The position numbers and the translations under genes are program-made. From Agrypnia vestita (taxonomy: Eukaryota; Arthropoda; Insecta; Trichoptera; Phryganeidae), in contig JADDOH010010086.1 in the NCBI GenBank assembly GCA_016648135.1, positions 32,097-96,096 on the forward strand: a stretch of DNA of 64,000 nt. Reading direction: 5' to 3'. This document shows positions 35,202 to 44,109 of the stretch, in pieces. Every line of letters begins with the position of its first letter. Positions within the stretch are counted from its first letter, which is position 1. The notes beneath the pieces were generated by a model. That model searched no databases, was not told the origin of the DNA, and saw only the letters and a program-made list of their open reading frames with translations.

Positions 35202-36157
35202 CGGATTGGAGCCAGGATGAACAGCAGCTGTTCAGATCTGGCTGGAGAGGCTCAACGCTGAACACCTACAAGCCGGCCTGGGATAGGTGGCAGCGATGGT
35301 GTACCACGCATTCTGTCCAACCTCATAACCGTCCCCCTGCAACAGTGGCCAGATATCTGGCCAACCTGTTCATCCACGAAGGGCTAGCCCCTCGAACAAT
35401 ATTGGTCCACAAATCGGCAATCGTATCCTTCTGTGGCCCAGCTCTTGATGCAGATAAGATTAGCTCGGACTTCCTCGTCAGGCACGTCCTAAAAGCCATC
35501 TCGGTTTCTGGTGGATGCACTGAGAGACCCCCGATCTGGAACCCCCGAGTAGTGGTGGAGTGGCTACGTGAAAACCCGCCAAGGAACATCCTGTATGACG
35601 TGTCAAGGAGGACGGCCATACTACTCATCATGGCATCTGGGCGAAGAGTCCAAGATCTGACACTTCTCAGAGTCACCCCGTACCGATTGATCGACAAAGG
35701 AGACTCCATCACGCTATGGCCAGCCTTTGGAGCGAAGACTGACACGGCAAGACACAAACAATCGGGATGGAGGTTGAGCGCATCGGATGAAAGGAACATC
35801 AACCCCTTGTTTTGGATCCGAAAGCTGGTCTCACTCTCACAGCCGAGACGAAAGCTGGACATGAAAGAACTATTTGTGACGACAGCAGGTGAAGTAAAGC
35901 CAGCTTCACGGACAATGATAGGTGGTTGGATCAAGTCAATCCTAAGAGAGGCTGGAGTGGAAGCAACGCCAGGAAGTGTTCGTTCTGCTGTGGCTTCGTT
36001 GAATTGGCTGGAAAACTACCCGATAGAGGAGATCTTGTCAAGGGGAAACTGGCAGAGTGAAATCACCTTCCGAAAATTCTACCAAAGAGAGATAGTAGAT
36101 AAGCCCAAGCAACAATGCCCCCAGAGCTCATTAGCGCCTCTCTTTACGCCAATATAG
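35027..36157 (+). CDS. DIRS tyrosine recombinase
   Basis: ATG 35027 opens a 376-codon frame overlapping the RNase H remnant by 175 nt. A basic segment (KRKRSEERPDRY) is followed by a core-binding domain (WRGSTLNTYKPAWDRWQRWC ... ARYLANLFIHEG) and a catalytic domain. ASGRRVQDL supplies the first Arg, GSVRSAVAS the second Arg box and TFRKFYQRE the tyrosine nucleophile. The usual His of the HxxR box is Ser here. The protein would integrate circular DNA copies. It is intact and could in principle act, but without a working RT this copy cannot move alone. Confidence 0.85.
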   Translation: MGEDILEGRSQTTSKGRANKRKRSEERPDRYVDRVSPTEGVGPPTGSLENSSGWEQAIADWSQDEQQLFRSGWRGSTLNTYKPAWDRWQRWCTTHSVQPHNRPPATVARYLANLFIHEGLAPRTILVHKSAIVSFCGPALDADKISSDFLVRHVLKAISVSGGCTERPPIWNPRVVVEWLRENPPRNILYDVSRRTAILLIMASGRRVQDLTLLRVTPYRLIDKGDSITLWPAFGAKTDTARHKQSGWRLSASDERNINPLFWIRKLVSLSQPRRKLDMKELFVTTAGEVKPASRTMIGGWIKSILREAGVEATPGSVRSAVASLNWLENYPIEEILSRGNWQSEITFRKFYQREIVDKPKQQCPQSSLAPLFTPI

Positions 36158-36219
36158 GCAGTCACATATAACGTCGAACCACTAGGTCACCAGGTGATAA
36201 CAAACAGATCTCTCATACT

Positions 36220-36308
36220 GGATTCCAGGCGTCGAGACGGAACACAAAATAAAAGAATTTTACCTTCCATTAAAATTCCTATTTTGTTTCCCTCGACGCC
36301 TGGAATCC
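36220..36308. repeat. DIRS internal complementary region
   Basis: Its left part is complementary to the element's left extremity (ATTTTGTGTTCCG ...) and its right part to the right extremity (AAATAGGAATTTTAATGG ...). It is bracketed by GGATTCCAGGCGTCGAG and its inverse. This is the template proposed to align the two ends during circle formation in DIRS elements. Confidence 0.88.
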
Positions 36309-36338
36309 AGGTAATCCCTACCTGGTGCATTATGAGTC

Positions 36339-36492
36339 ATATGAAAGAAAAACCGTTGCGCCGACGCAACCGGAAACAGGGATACCAGCGGGAATAAATT
36401 GTGTCGCAAACAGGGAATCAGAGGGGGTAGGAACGCGTGTGAAAGTGCCGAAACAGCAGGCTGTTCTCTCATAATGGATTCCAGGCGTCGAG
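36339..36492 (-). repeat. DIRS right inverted terminal repeat
   Basis: Exact reverse complement of 32435-32588 over 154 bp. Beyond it the right extremity (about 36493-36533) differs from the left one. Confidence 0.92.
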
Positions 36493-36945
36493 GGAAACAA
36501 AATAGGAATTTTAATGGAAGGTAAAATTCTTTTATTATTTTTATGATTCTTCCGATATTTTCATTAATTTTATGAAAATCGGGGTTATAATATTATTTAG
36601 AATGATATAAATAATGTAAATTGGATGACATTAAAAGTAATTATTTTTATTGTCCTCAAAAAATAAGAACAGAGCTAGGTATGCCAAATTCAATAAACAT
36701 ATGTCTTATTTATTTAATACACCAAGTATTTCACAGCGTCATGTTAATTCGTTATTCAAAGCCAAATAATTAAAATGTAACATACCTATTTTTTTCAAAA
36801 TTGCTATTGTTAAAAAATATACGTCTATTATTTTTAACTCCCTCTAAAAATCGAAAATTCAACGTCTAACAAACAATAATATTATCGCTGACCGCGGCGA
36901 ACATCGGACCGAGTGATCATTCGAATGATTTCACTCGGCGTTGAC

Positions 36946-37149
36946 ATTAGTTACTAATTTTATTCGAATAGAATTAGTAACTGAGTAAATAATCGAATTA
37001 ATAATCGACGCCAACGGCGAGTGAATCATTCGAATAATCATTCGGTCATTAGTTACTAATTTTATTCTAATAGAATTAGTAACTGAGTAAATAATCGAAT
37101 TAATAATCGACGTCAACGGCGAGTGAATTATTCGAATAATCATTCGGTC
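36946..37149. repeat. 102-bp tandem duplication upstream of ANAPC2
   Basis: Units 36946-37047 and 37048-37149 are nearly identical (differences such as TTCGAATA versus TTCTAATA). Each contains the palindrome AGTTACTAATT...AATTAGTAACT and several ATTCGAAT-type words. Confidence 0.88.
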
Positions 37150-37407
37150 TGAAGTTAGCCGCGGGCTGCGGCAAAAGACAAAAGACATACGTTCACCAAC
37201 ATTCACTCACATTGTAAGGAGATTAGACAAAGAAAGACAATAAAAACTCTTTCCTTGTCTATGTTAAGAAGTTTTCGTTTGTCAAATACGTTACGACATT
37301 CTGTTATCATCTGTCTTCTTCTTATATATGAAGCCAATGGTATATCAAAAGAGAGAGAAATATATACTTAAGAATCTTTTTTATTCATACCTAATTTTCA
37401 TTCGAAT

Positions 37408-37470
37408 GATTCTACTAACCATCATGAGTGATCACTCGTGTTGAAATTATTCGGGATGGTTAGTAGAATC
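37408..37470. repeat. Hairpin upstream of ANAPC2
   Basis: GATTCTACTAACCATC (37408-37423) and its exact inverse (37455-37470) flank a 31-bp loop that includes GAGTGATCACTC, itself a palindrome. It may be a small foldback element. Confidence 0.8.
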
Positions 37471-37838
37471 ACTCGTTGTTGAATGCTTCGCGGAGTGGGT
37501 GGGCGTGATCGGTACTCGGCTCTCGGCTTTGCCTGGCGTCACGTCGCGCAGTGCTAAATTGATATTCGAATGATTTTAATTATGAATGATTTTAATAATC
37601 GAATTATTCGAAACATTTCAATAATCGAATAATTCGAGTTATAATAATCGTAAACGCGCATCGCTAGATAGGAGAGTTATCTATGATTTTGACAATTCAA
37701 ATTTGTTCAAATGTCAAGTCGATGTCAAGTAGCATAATAGGATAAATTATTTTCACAATTTCAAAATACTGCTTCAATTTAAAATACGCTTTCCAAAATG
37801 GTGGTAATTGATTTGTAAATTTAACATTTTACGGAGGA

Positions 37839-40214
37839 ATGGCATCCCAAACATCCACCCAATATGCTTGGGGGAGAGTGAGTCGCGCATTTCCGATATT
37901 GATAAATACTTTGTCCAGCGATTGCACTTCGGCAGAATTTGAAGAAGTTTTGAGAATCTTAATAGATATGAAAATTGAATCGAATATAAAGGATGCTATT
38001 TTGTCAAGCATCGAGTTGTACCTAAGGCAACGGGTGGTTCCTGACTTTTGGAGGCGTTTTACCACGTTATGTGATGATATGGAAGGTTTCCAACGTTTTA
38101 AAAATGCTGTTAAAGACTTGTACGATACTTTGTATTGTTTCATTCCAATGTTAGAAAGGTTAGAGAAATTAAATGAACTCTGCACTCCGCGGAAGCCCAT
38201 TTATGGCGAAAATAATATAATGGGTGGCTTCAAACAACTCGTTAGAGCCACACTACTCTCACAGCTACCTCTCGATTTTCAACATATAGTTTATGACTTC
38301 TATAAAATATCATTTAATGTTTTCTGTTTCGCTGATGATCAAATTCAAAGGGATTTGGATCAGAGTGACTCTGCTGATGATGTGTCTCCCTGCGGCGGAT
38401 GTAACGAGCTAAAGAACGAGTGTCAGTGTCAATACATTGCCCGAGTGTTCCGCGAAACCAACAGGAAGTTAATGGATCTGCAGTTGCTGGAAAGATTAAC
38501 CGGACAAGTGTTGACAAACTTAATCCAATTGAGGATTGAGAATCACGTTCAAACTTCGTGCAAAGGTACATTCGACGTTTCTCACATATCTACGTTGGAA
38601 TCTTGGTTAGACACAACGGTGATGTCTTGGTTGACAAAAATTTACTGCTCCGGCTCTTCCAGGCCTCCAGCGGACGATCCTCACATCAACGACGCAATTG
38701 AAAAATTCAAACATAAACTTAATTACTATCTTTACGAAACATACACTCGGATAATGATAGACCAAATATTTGAAATAGTTATCGAATATCCAGATTCACA
38801 GGCAGCTATCGAGGATATAAAGATTTGTCTCGGAAAAACAGAACTTCGCAGCACGCTAAGCAAGAAGCTGCAGGCAGCACTCGAGAGAAGATTGCTTCAT
38901 CCGGCTGTCAATACCCCCGACATTCTCACCGGGTACATCTCCGCCATCAGGGCTCTTCGACATCTGGACCCATCCGGGGTGCTGTTGGTCACCGTCACTC
39001 AGCCTGTCAGAAACTATTTGCGCACCAGGGATGACACGGTTAGAAGCGTGGTCAGCAGCCTCACTGAGGAGGGGCCGGGGAGCGATCTGGCCGAAGAATT
39101 GGCTAGAGTTAGAGAAGACCCGAGCACTCCAGCAGCCACTAAAATTGACGAAGATGTTCACTGGAAGCATTGGACTCCCGATCCTGTAGATGCAGATCCG
39201 GCGACACCTACCAAATATCGCACCAGTAATGACATCATATCGATGCTCGTCAATGTTTACGGAAGTAAGGAACTCTTTGTCAATGAGTACCGGACCCTGT
39301 TAGCTGATAGACTGTTAGCGCAATCAATATTCAACGCGGAAAAAGAGATCCGTTACTTAGAATTACTGAAAATTCGATTTGGTGAATCTCAGTTACATTT
39401 TTGTGAAGTGATGTTAAAAGACATTTCAGATTCTAAGAGAATCAACGGTCGTATACAGCAGGATCCAATTTTCGAAAAAGCGACTCAAAGGTTTTATACA
39501 AATGCTATGATACTTTCTGCACAGTTTTGGCCACCTTTCAAGGACGAAACCCTGGAGCTGCCTCCGGAGGTTAAAGAGAATTTTGAAGTCTACACAAAAG
39601 CTTTCGAAGCTTTGAAAGGAAATCGTACTCTTTCTTGGAAGCCTCATCTGGGGACTGTGAACATTGAAGTTGAAATAAATGATAAGACATTGGAACTAAC
39701 CGTGTCACCCATGCTAGCTACGATCATAATACACTTTCAAGAAAGAACAGAATGGGTTCTCGAAGATTTGAGCCAAGCGATGAAGGTTCCCGCCACAGTA
39801 TTAAGGAGAAAAATGACCTATTGGCAGTCCATCGGTATAATCGCAGAAACCAGTACAGATAAATACGTGTTAATAGAAGGTGACGATCTTAAGTCTTCCT
39901 CCACGCCTCAGATGATGCCTTCGTCGGCACAGAGTCAAGAAATGGTGTGTGAAGAAGAGGAAGAAAGCGCTATGGCATCGGCTCATGATCAGAGAGAAGT
40001 GGAACTACAAGTGTTTTGGTCGTACATTGTGGGAATGCTCACCAATTTAGATTCGCTGCCGCTCGAGCGAATCCATCAAATGTTGAAAATGTTTGCCTCT
40101 CAAGGAACTGGGACGGAGTGTAGTCTACAAGAGCTACGCCACTTTTTGGATAAAAGAGTTCGAAGTCACGAGTTAGTGTTCCAGGGTGGCTTTTACAAAT
40201 TACCTAAAGCTTAA
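37839..40214 (+). CDS. ANAPC2: Anaphase-promoting complex subunit 2 (ANAPC2)
   Basis: This 791-codon intronless frame encodes the cullin-like scaffold of the anaphase-promoting complex, the nuclear/cytosolic ubiquitin ligase that triggers mitotic exit. Known APC2 proteins are about 800 residues, so it looks complete. The N-terminal ~450 residues are helical repeats. The cullin-homology region starts near residue 465 (NDIISMLVNVYGSKELFVNE, then YRTLLADRLL and EKEIRYLELLKIRFGES), which in the family binds the RING subunit APC11. An acidic linker (EEEEES) precedes the C-terminal winged-helix domain (residues ~726-790, VFWSYIVGMLTNLDSLPLER ... GGFYKLPKA). ATG 37839 has context GAGGAATGG. AATAAA follows at 40262-40267. 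The lack of introns could be native or reflect ancient retroposition. The frame shows no decay. Confidence 0.96.
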   Translation: MASQTSTQYAWGRVSRAFPILINTLSSDCTSAEFEEVLRILIDMKIESNIKDAILSSIELYLRQRVVPDFWRRFTTLCDDMEGFQRFKNAVKDLYDTLYCFIPMLERLEKLNELCTPRKPIYGENNIMGGFKQLVRATLLSQLPLDFQHIVYDFYKISFNVFCFADDQIQRDLDQSDSADDVSPCGGCNELKNECQCQYIARVFRETNRKLMDLQLLERLTGQVLTNLIQLRIENHVQTSCKGTFDVSHISTLESWLDTTVMSWLTKIYCSGSSRPPADDPHINDAIEKFKHKLNYYLYETYTRIMIDQIFEIVIEYPDSQAAIEDIKICLGKTELRSTLSKKLQAALERRLLHPAVNTPDILTGYISAIRALRHLDPSGVLLVTVTQPVRNYLRTRDDTVRSVVSSLTEEGPGSDLAEELARVREDPSTPAATKIDEDVHWKHWTPDPVDADPATPTKYRTSNDIISMLVNVYGSKELFVNEYRTLLADRLLAQSIFNAEKEIRYLELLKIRFGESQLHFCEVMLKDISDSKRINGRIQQDPIFEKATQRFYTNAMILSAQFWPPFKDETLELPPEVKENFEVYTKAFEALKGNRTLSWKPHLGTVNIEVEINDKTLELTVSPMLATIIIHFQERTEWVLEDLSQAMKVPATVLRRKMTYWQSIGIIAETSTDKYVLIEGDDLKSSSTPQMMPSSAQSQEMVCEEEEESAMASAHDQREVELQVFWSYIVGMLTNLDSLPLERIHQMLKMFASQGTGTECSLQELRHFLDKRVRSHELVFQGGFYKLPKA

Positions 40215-40261
40215 TTATAAATTATTTTTTAATCATTATTTCAAGTCGCAGATTGAATTAA

Positions 40262-40267
40262 AATAAA
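40262..40267 (+). terminator. Polyadenylation signal of ANAPC2
   Basis: AATAAA lies 48 nt after the stop codon. A second AATAAA at about 40374 is a possible distal site and would overlap the end of the convergent minus-strand gene. Confidence 0.6.
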
Positions 40268-40407
40268 ATAATTTATTGGATGTAAGACAAAAAATTGTAA
40301 ATTTATTTATATCTTTATTGAGATACCCTTCTTTCCTAATCCATCTGCCATCCAAGTCACACTAAAGGCTTTGAATAAAATTGATTTGAAGTATGAAAAC
40401 TTTATTT

Positions 40408-40679
40408 CTAGATAAGTTTTTCAACCAATGACATAAGTGTTATTCCCTCTATTCTCAGGACAACAGGATTATTATAATTCTGATTGTTAACCCAGCACAA
40501 AATATATGGGATATTAATTGTTTGTGTATGCATATATTTTCTATGAGAAATGTGAAGGCATCTTTCAAGTGTCAACATTTTTTTGGTTGTATGAAATACA
40601 CGCTTCTGCCATTGAATGTCAATATTTCCATCATTATAGTGGAAATATTGGTTTTGATTTAATGTAAAATTTTTGGACA
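40408..40679 (-). CDS. Terminal exon of an unrecognised gene convergent with ANAPC2
   Basis: The acceptor TTCATTCAG| opens a frame of 2 nt plus 90 codons (SKNFTLNQNQYFHYNDGN ... LRIEGITLMSLVEKLI) ending in TAG at 40408. The polyadenylation signal AATAAA follows one base after the stop (40401-40406 on the plus strand as TTTATT). Residue composition is protein-like (Trp, Cys and His spread through the frame) despite AT-rich surroundings. The entry phase fits the donor of the exon at 42329-42683. Family not recognised. Confidence 0.6.
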
Positions 40680-40699
40680 CTGAATGAAGAATTTAGTAG

Positions 40700-41985
40700 A
40701 TGTGTGTGGAACAACCTGATTTCTACTAACTTAATATAATAGTATTTATTTTATATAATATTCATTATGTTAAAATTGACAGTATAGGTACAATGTTATA
40801 TAATGAGGATTATTGTTGATACTGTAAAACATATTAAGCGTGTACTATAACTAATCTTCATATTTTCATATATTTTTCACAAAAATTATATTTAGTAAAT
40901 TTATTTTGTATTGTGTTATTCCAAGTTTTCTTATGCACAAATGAAAGATGATGAAGGATTCTTTTTCGAAAGTAGATATTAGATAGTAGATAGATGGTCA
41001 AACCGTAATTCTAACCGGTTATTTTCTGTACAGTTATATGGTATTTATATCTGATTGTACCGATGATTGGTAACTAAGATATAACTGTTGTCTAGTGCCG
41101 ATGGTTGTCCGTCGAATTGCGAAAAATCATCGATGCAATCAGATACAAATCTCAAAAAATGATTGGCGTGTCAGCAGTTAAAATACCATCACTAGTACAT
41201 ATATAGCACGTAAGACCTTTATAAGTAGACATTTCAAAAGGATATATAATAAATAGACACCTTTTGTAAACAGATTTTATTGTTATAAAGAAACTAAAAG
41301 TAACAGAATAAATATTAAAATATTGCGGACTTTGAAATCTTAACCTAATACATTGCCTAGTTAAACTAAATTTAAAAAAATAGTTTAACGAACCAAGCTA
41401 TGTGGAATATACAAAATAATAAAAATTGTGTTTTCTATGGAATTCTCTAATCCACTCAGTCTCAGGTATCAATACTGCAAAACAAATATTTTTCCATTCA
41501 ATATGATGAAAATGGGCCGCTTCTACAAATTTTCAATAACTTATGCTGAATACGACGGACACTACTTGTACACGGTATCGTAAAATTATTGACTACAACA
41601 TTTGTAGGATCTTGAGACAGTTTTTTTATTATTTTTTGAAATTTTTTTTATAGTTGAATAAATGCTTTTTTTGCCATTACATATTTCATTTTTATTTGTC
41701 ATCGAGTAGCAATTTTTTTTTCTCAACAAATATGACTACAATTAAGTGGTGTGATTAATGTTTCTTAATTACAGTAGATTGCTCCTAGTATGATCTCATT
41801 GGTGAAATAAAAAATTACAACCAAGTGGCTGATACTGTACATGTTCAGCAGTACCAAAATAGTCAAATTATAAATAAGTCAAATATAAAAATTGCAACTT
41901 TTCAATAAACCTCAATTCATGTTAGACAACAGTTTTGCGACAAAAATTGTCAAATAAAATGTTAACAAATTAAATAAAATTAATT
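40700..41985. other. AT-rich intron of the minus-strand gene
   Basis: No exon was recognised. A diverged segment at about 41040-41190 resembles one at about 45960-46110 (GGTAACT ... AATCTC.CAA ... CAGTTAAAATA), a possible old repeat. Confidence 0.35.
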
Positions 41986-41989
41986 TATT

Positions 41990-42098
41990 AATCCAGCGAT
42001 CAATGGTTCTAACCCCATTCCAGGATATTACAGTCCTATTTTCGTAGCACACACAAGCGTATAGCTTAGTTTGAAAATAGTAAGAATATTGATGTGAC
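41990..42098 (+). repeat. SINE family A, 5'-truncated copy
   Basis: From the B-box region (GGTTCTAACCCCATTCC) through AGCTTAGTTTGAAAATAGTA to AATATTGATGTGACGCAT, this matches the body of the SINE at 52001-52146, in plus orientation. Confidence 0.7.
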
Positions 42099-42328
42099 GC
42101 ATATTTTATGTTGGCAACTCTTATCTTAAAAAAAAGTTGCTTTTATAATTGAAATTGTATCACGAAACTGTACAAGCATAATACATAAATCAGAGTTGAT
42201 TTTAACTAGAAATGGAGTCAAACAAAAGTGAGCAGATAGCTACACGAAATAAGAAATAAAATTGAAAAAAAAAGCAATTAAATAGAAAGGCGTTAATTAT
42301 ATTGGTTTAGTGTGATTGTTAACCAAAC

Positions 42329-42683
42329 CCTCAAAAATGGACACTACTGTGTACATTGTGTAAATAATGTCGGACATTTGTGTAATGTTTCTATAGGAAT
42401 ATTTTGAAACAGTATTAAATGTAAATATGCCTTTTGTTACTGAGAGATTAGTTCCAACATTAAACATCTCATCGATTTTCAAAATAAATCTACAACATTG
42501 TTCTGTCAAAATTGATGATTCATTCAGTGTAATATAATAACAATTGTTAGTACGGCAATATATTTGAGAGTCATCAATTGTATTTTGTTTATAAATGTTA
42601 TTATTTGTGGTAGATATTAAAATTAGTGTACTCAATTTCAGAAATTTTGTTTTACTTATACTGCTAGTACTAGGCGGAACCCA
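42329..42683 (-). CDS. Internal exon of the unrecognised minus-strand gene
   Basis: The acceptor AAGTACAG| precedes TGGGTTCCGCC (WVPPSTSSISKTKF...). The 355-nt exon reads through ILISTTNNNIYKQNTIDDSQ, ITLNESSILTEQCCRFILKI and MYTVVSIFEG, then ends at a weaker donor GAGG|GTTTGG. It starts in phase 0 and leaves one base, which the 2-base entry of the last exon completes. The intron to the last exon (about 1.65 kb) contains a SINE fragment. No domain was identified. Confidence 0.55.
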
Positions 42684-42825
42684 CTGTACTTAATTTACCA
42701 TCTTTAACACCTTAGTTGATGAATCTGTAAGGTGACAACAATGATATCGTTATTGTCATAATTTTCGACCCATTGAAATTACATTCTTTCAATAATTTGG
42801 ATGAAAACAATGACTTAAGACTTAC

Positions 42826-42859
42826 GGAGAAATGAGGGTACCATAGCGGATAGTCAAAA
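42826..42859 (-). CDS. Small internal exon of the same gene
   Basis: Bounded by acceptor TTTTTCTAG| and a strong donor TCTCC|GTAAGT, this 34-nt exon encodes FDYPLWYPHFS and joins in phase to WVPPSTSS of the next exon across a 142-bp intron. Its small size makes it the least certain of the three. Upstream exons were not found. Confidence 0.4.
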
Positions 42860-42899
42860 CTAGAAAAATCACAATTTATGATTGTAAAGTAAAACAAAA

Positions 42900-43680
42900 A
42901 AGTCTAAAGCCCTGATGCTTATAAAGAAGCAATACAACTATGTACATCAAATATTTAATACTGATATTAAGAAGTGAATAAATTATAAGAAATAATATAT
43001 GTAATGTATTGAATAGTCACAAATCCACACTTGATATTAGAATAAGTGTAGGCTCAAATTATAAAGCAATCTTTTTATACATTCACCAGACAGAGAGTGC
43101 AAACTTCCTTGAATATAAATACACATTAATCATGTTTTAATTTGATCTTAACATCATACAAACTACACTACATAATAATTAAATACACATGTATAAAATA
43201 AATACAAAAATATTCACAAACACAAAAACCCCTTTCGCAAACGCTTTATAATATTTTTTTACATTCAAAGATAAAAATCAATACTCACACAGTACGCATT
43301 GTAAATGTATGTATGTGCATATGTTTTATCATGTTGCATAAAATGGATCAAGATCTTTTAATAAAAATTACTTCTATTAAGCACCAATACTAACTTACTT
43401 TTTAAACACATATCCTACATAATACAATTCACTCTCTTTTAGATGAAATATCTCAATACAATTTGGTCCCACAAATAAACATTCCAAGCTTTGTTTCTAT
43501 ATTTTTTAATACAAAAATCTACATAGTTGTTGAAAATGTAGTTGTATATTCTGTTTATATTAAAAAAAAAAATCTCAATGAATATTTGAGATTATGTGCG
43601 CGACATTGACATGACAAACACGGTGAAGAATAATGTTTAAATGATTCCTATAATTTTAAAAATAGATTATAATAATTCAT
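42900..43680. other. AT-rich DNA, no exon recognised
   Basis: Upstream exons of the minus-strand gene might lie here, but none could be supported. Confidence 0.3.
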
Positions 43681-43689
43681 TAAACTGTT

Positions 43690-44104
43690 TTATATTTTTT
43701 GTAGCCCCTAATAGCCCAAGTTGAGAGCGCTGAGTGGTTCGATCGGATTTATTTCAAAATAATAAAATAATTTTGTTAGAAAATACCTAACACTCAAATA
43801 TTTTGTACACAAAATTGTAAATGAACTCTGTTAAAATGTTAAATGAACTCTGCAAACAAAAAACTCAATGATTAAATTAGTAGAGTGCCACAGAAGAAGG
43901 TGGAATTTCCGGGGCAACAACAAGGTTCTTTTGTTTTTCTTCATTCTCAGAGCCGCCATTATCCTATCCAGGGAACGACACATCAGTTGACCAGACTGAC
44001 GATCTCTATTTAAATGGTACTAACGTGATATTTGGTAATAAATGTTTTGGTTTTTATAGCCTTTTTTTAGAAGTTTAGAACTTTAAAATTATAAAAATAA
44101 TAAA
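43690..44104. other. Exon-like island, strand uncertain
   Basis: Two exon-like signals stand out from AT-rich surroundings. On the plus strand, a pyrimidine-rich acceptor TTCTTCATTCTCAG| at 43950 opens a frame EPPLSYPGNDTSVDQTDDLY to TAG at 44078, with AATAAA at 44099. Near 43704 an acceptor TTTTTTGTAG| precedes PLIAQVESAEWFDRIYFK then a stop. The minus strand also offers frames over the same bases (DNGGSENEEKQKNLVVAPEI ... ALY at 43877-43963), so neither strand is secure. Confidence 0.35.
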
Positions 44105-44109
44105 ACACA

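Larger units (their letters stand above)
32422..36533 (+). mobile_element. DIRS-type tyrosine-recombinase retrotransposon, internally deleted
   Basis: The order gag-like, RT, RNase H, tyrosine recombinase is bounded by inverted terminal repeats with an internal complementary region before the right end. These are the defining features of DIRS elements, which replicate through circles and use a recombinase, not an integrase. The complementary region joins sequence from both extreme ends, which places the ends near 32422 and 36533. The 154-bp inverted repeats are identical by eye, which suggests recent activity. A deletion between RT and RNase H makes this copy non-autonomous. It lies 1.3 kb upstream of ANAPC2. 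Confidence 0.9.

Noticed and set aside
33698..36157. A single 819-codon protein spanning RT to recombinase
   Set aside because: The middle (about 34580-35030) is out-of-frame translation of the RNase H region. The long frame results from the internal deletion bringing RT and recombinase into the same frame.
36931..37206. A 91-codon repeat protein
   Set aside because: It is a translation of the noncoding 102-bp tandem duplication. 102 is divisible by three, so the frame stays open by chance.
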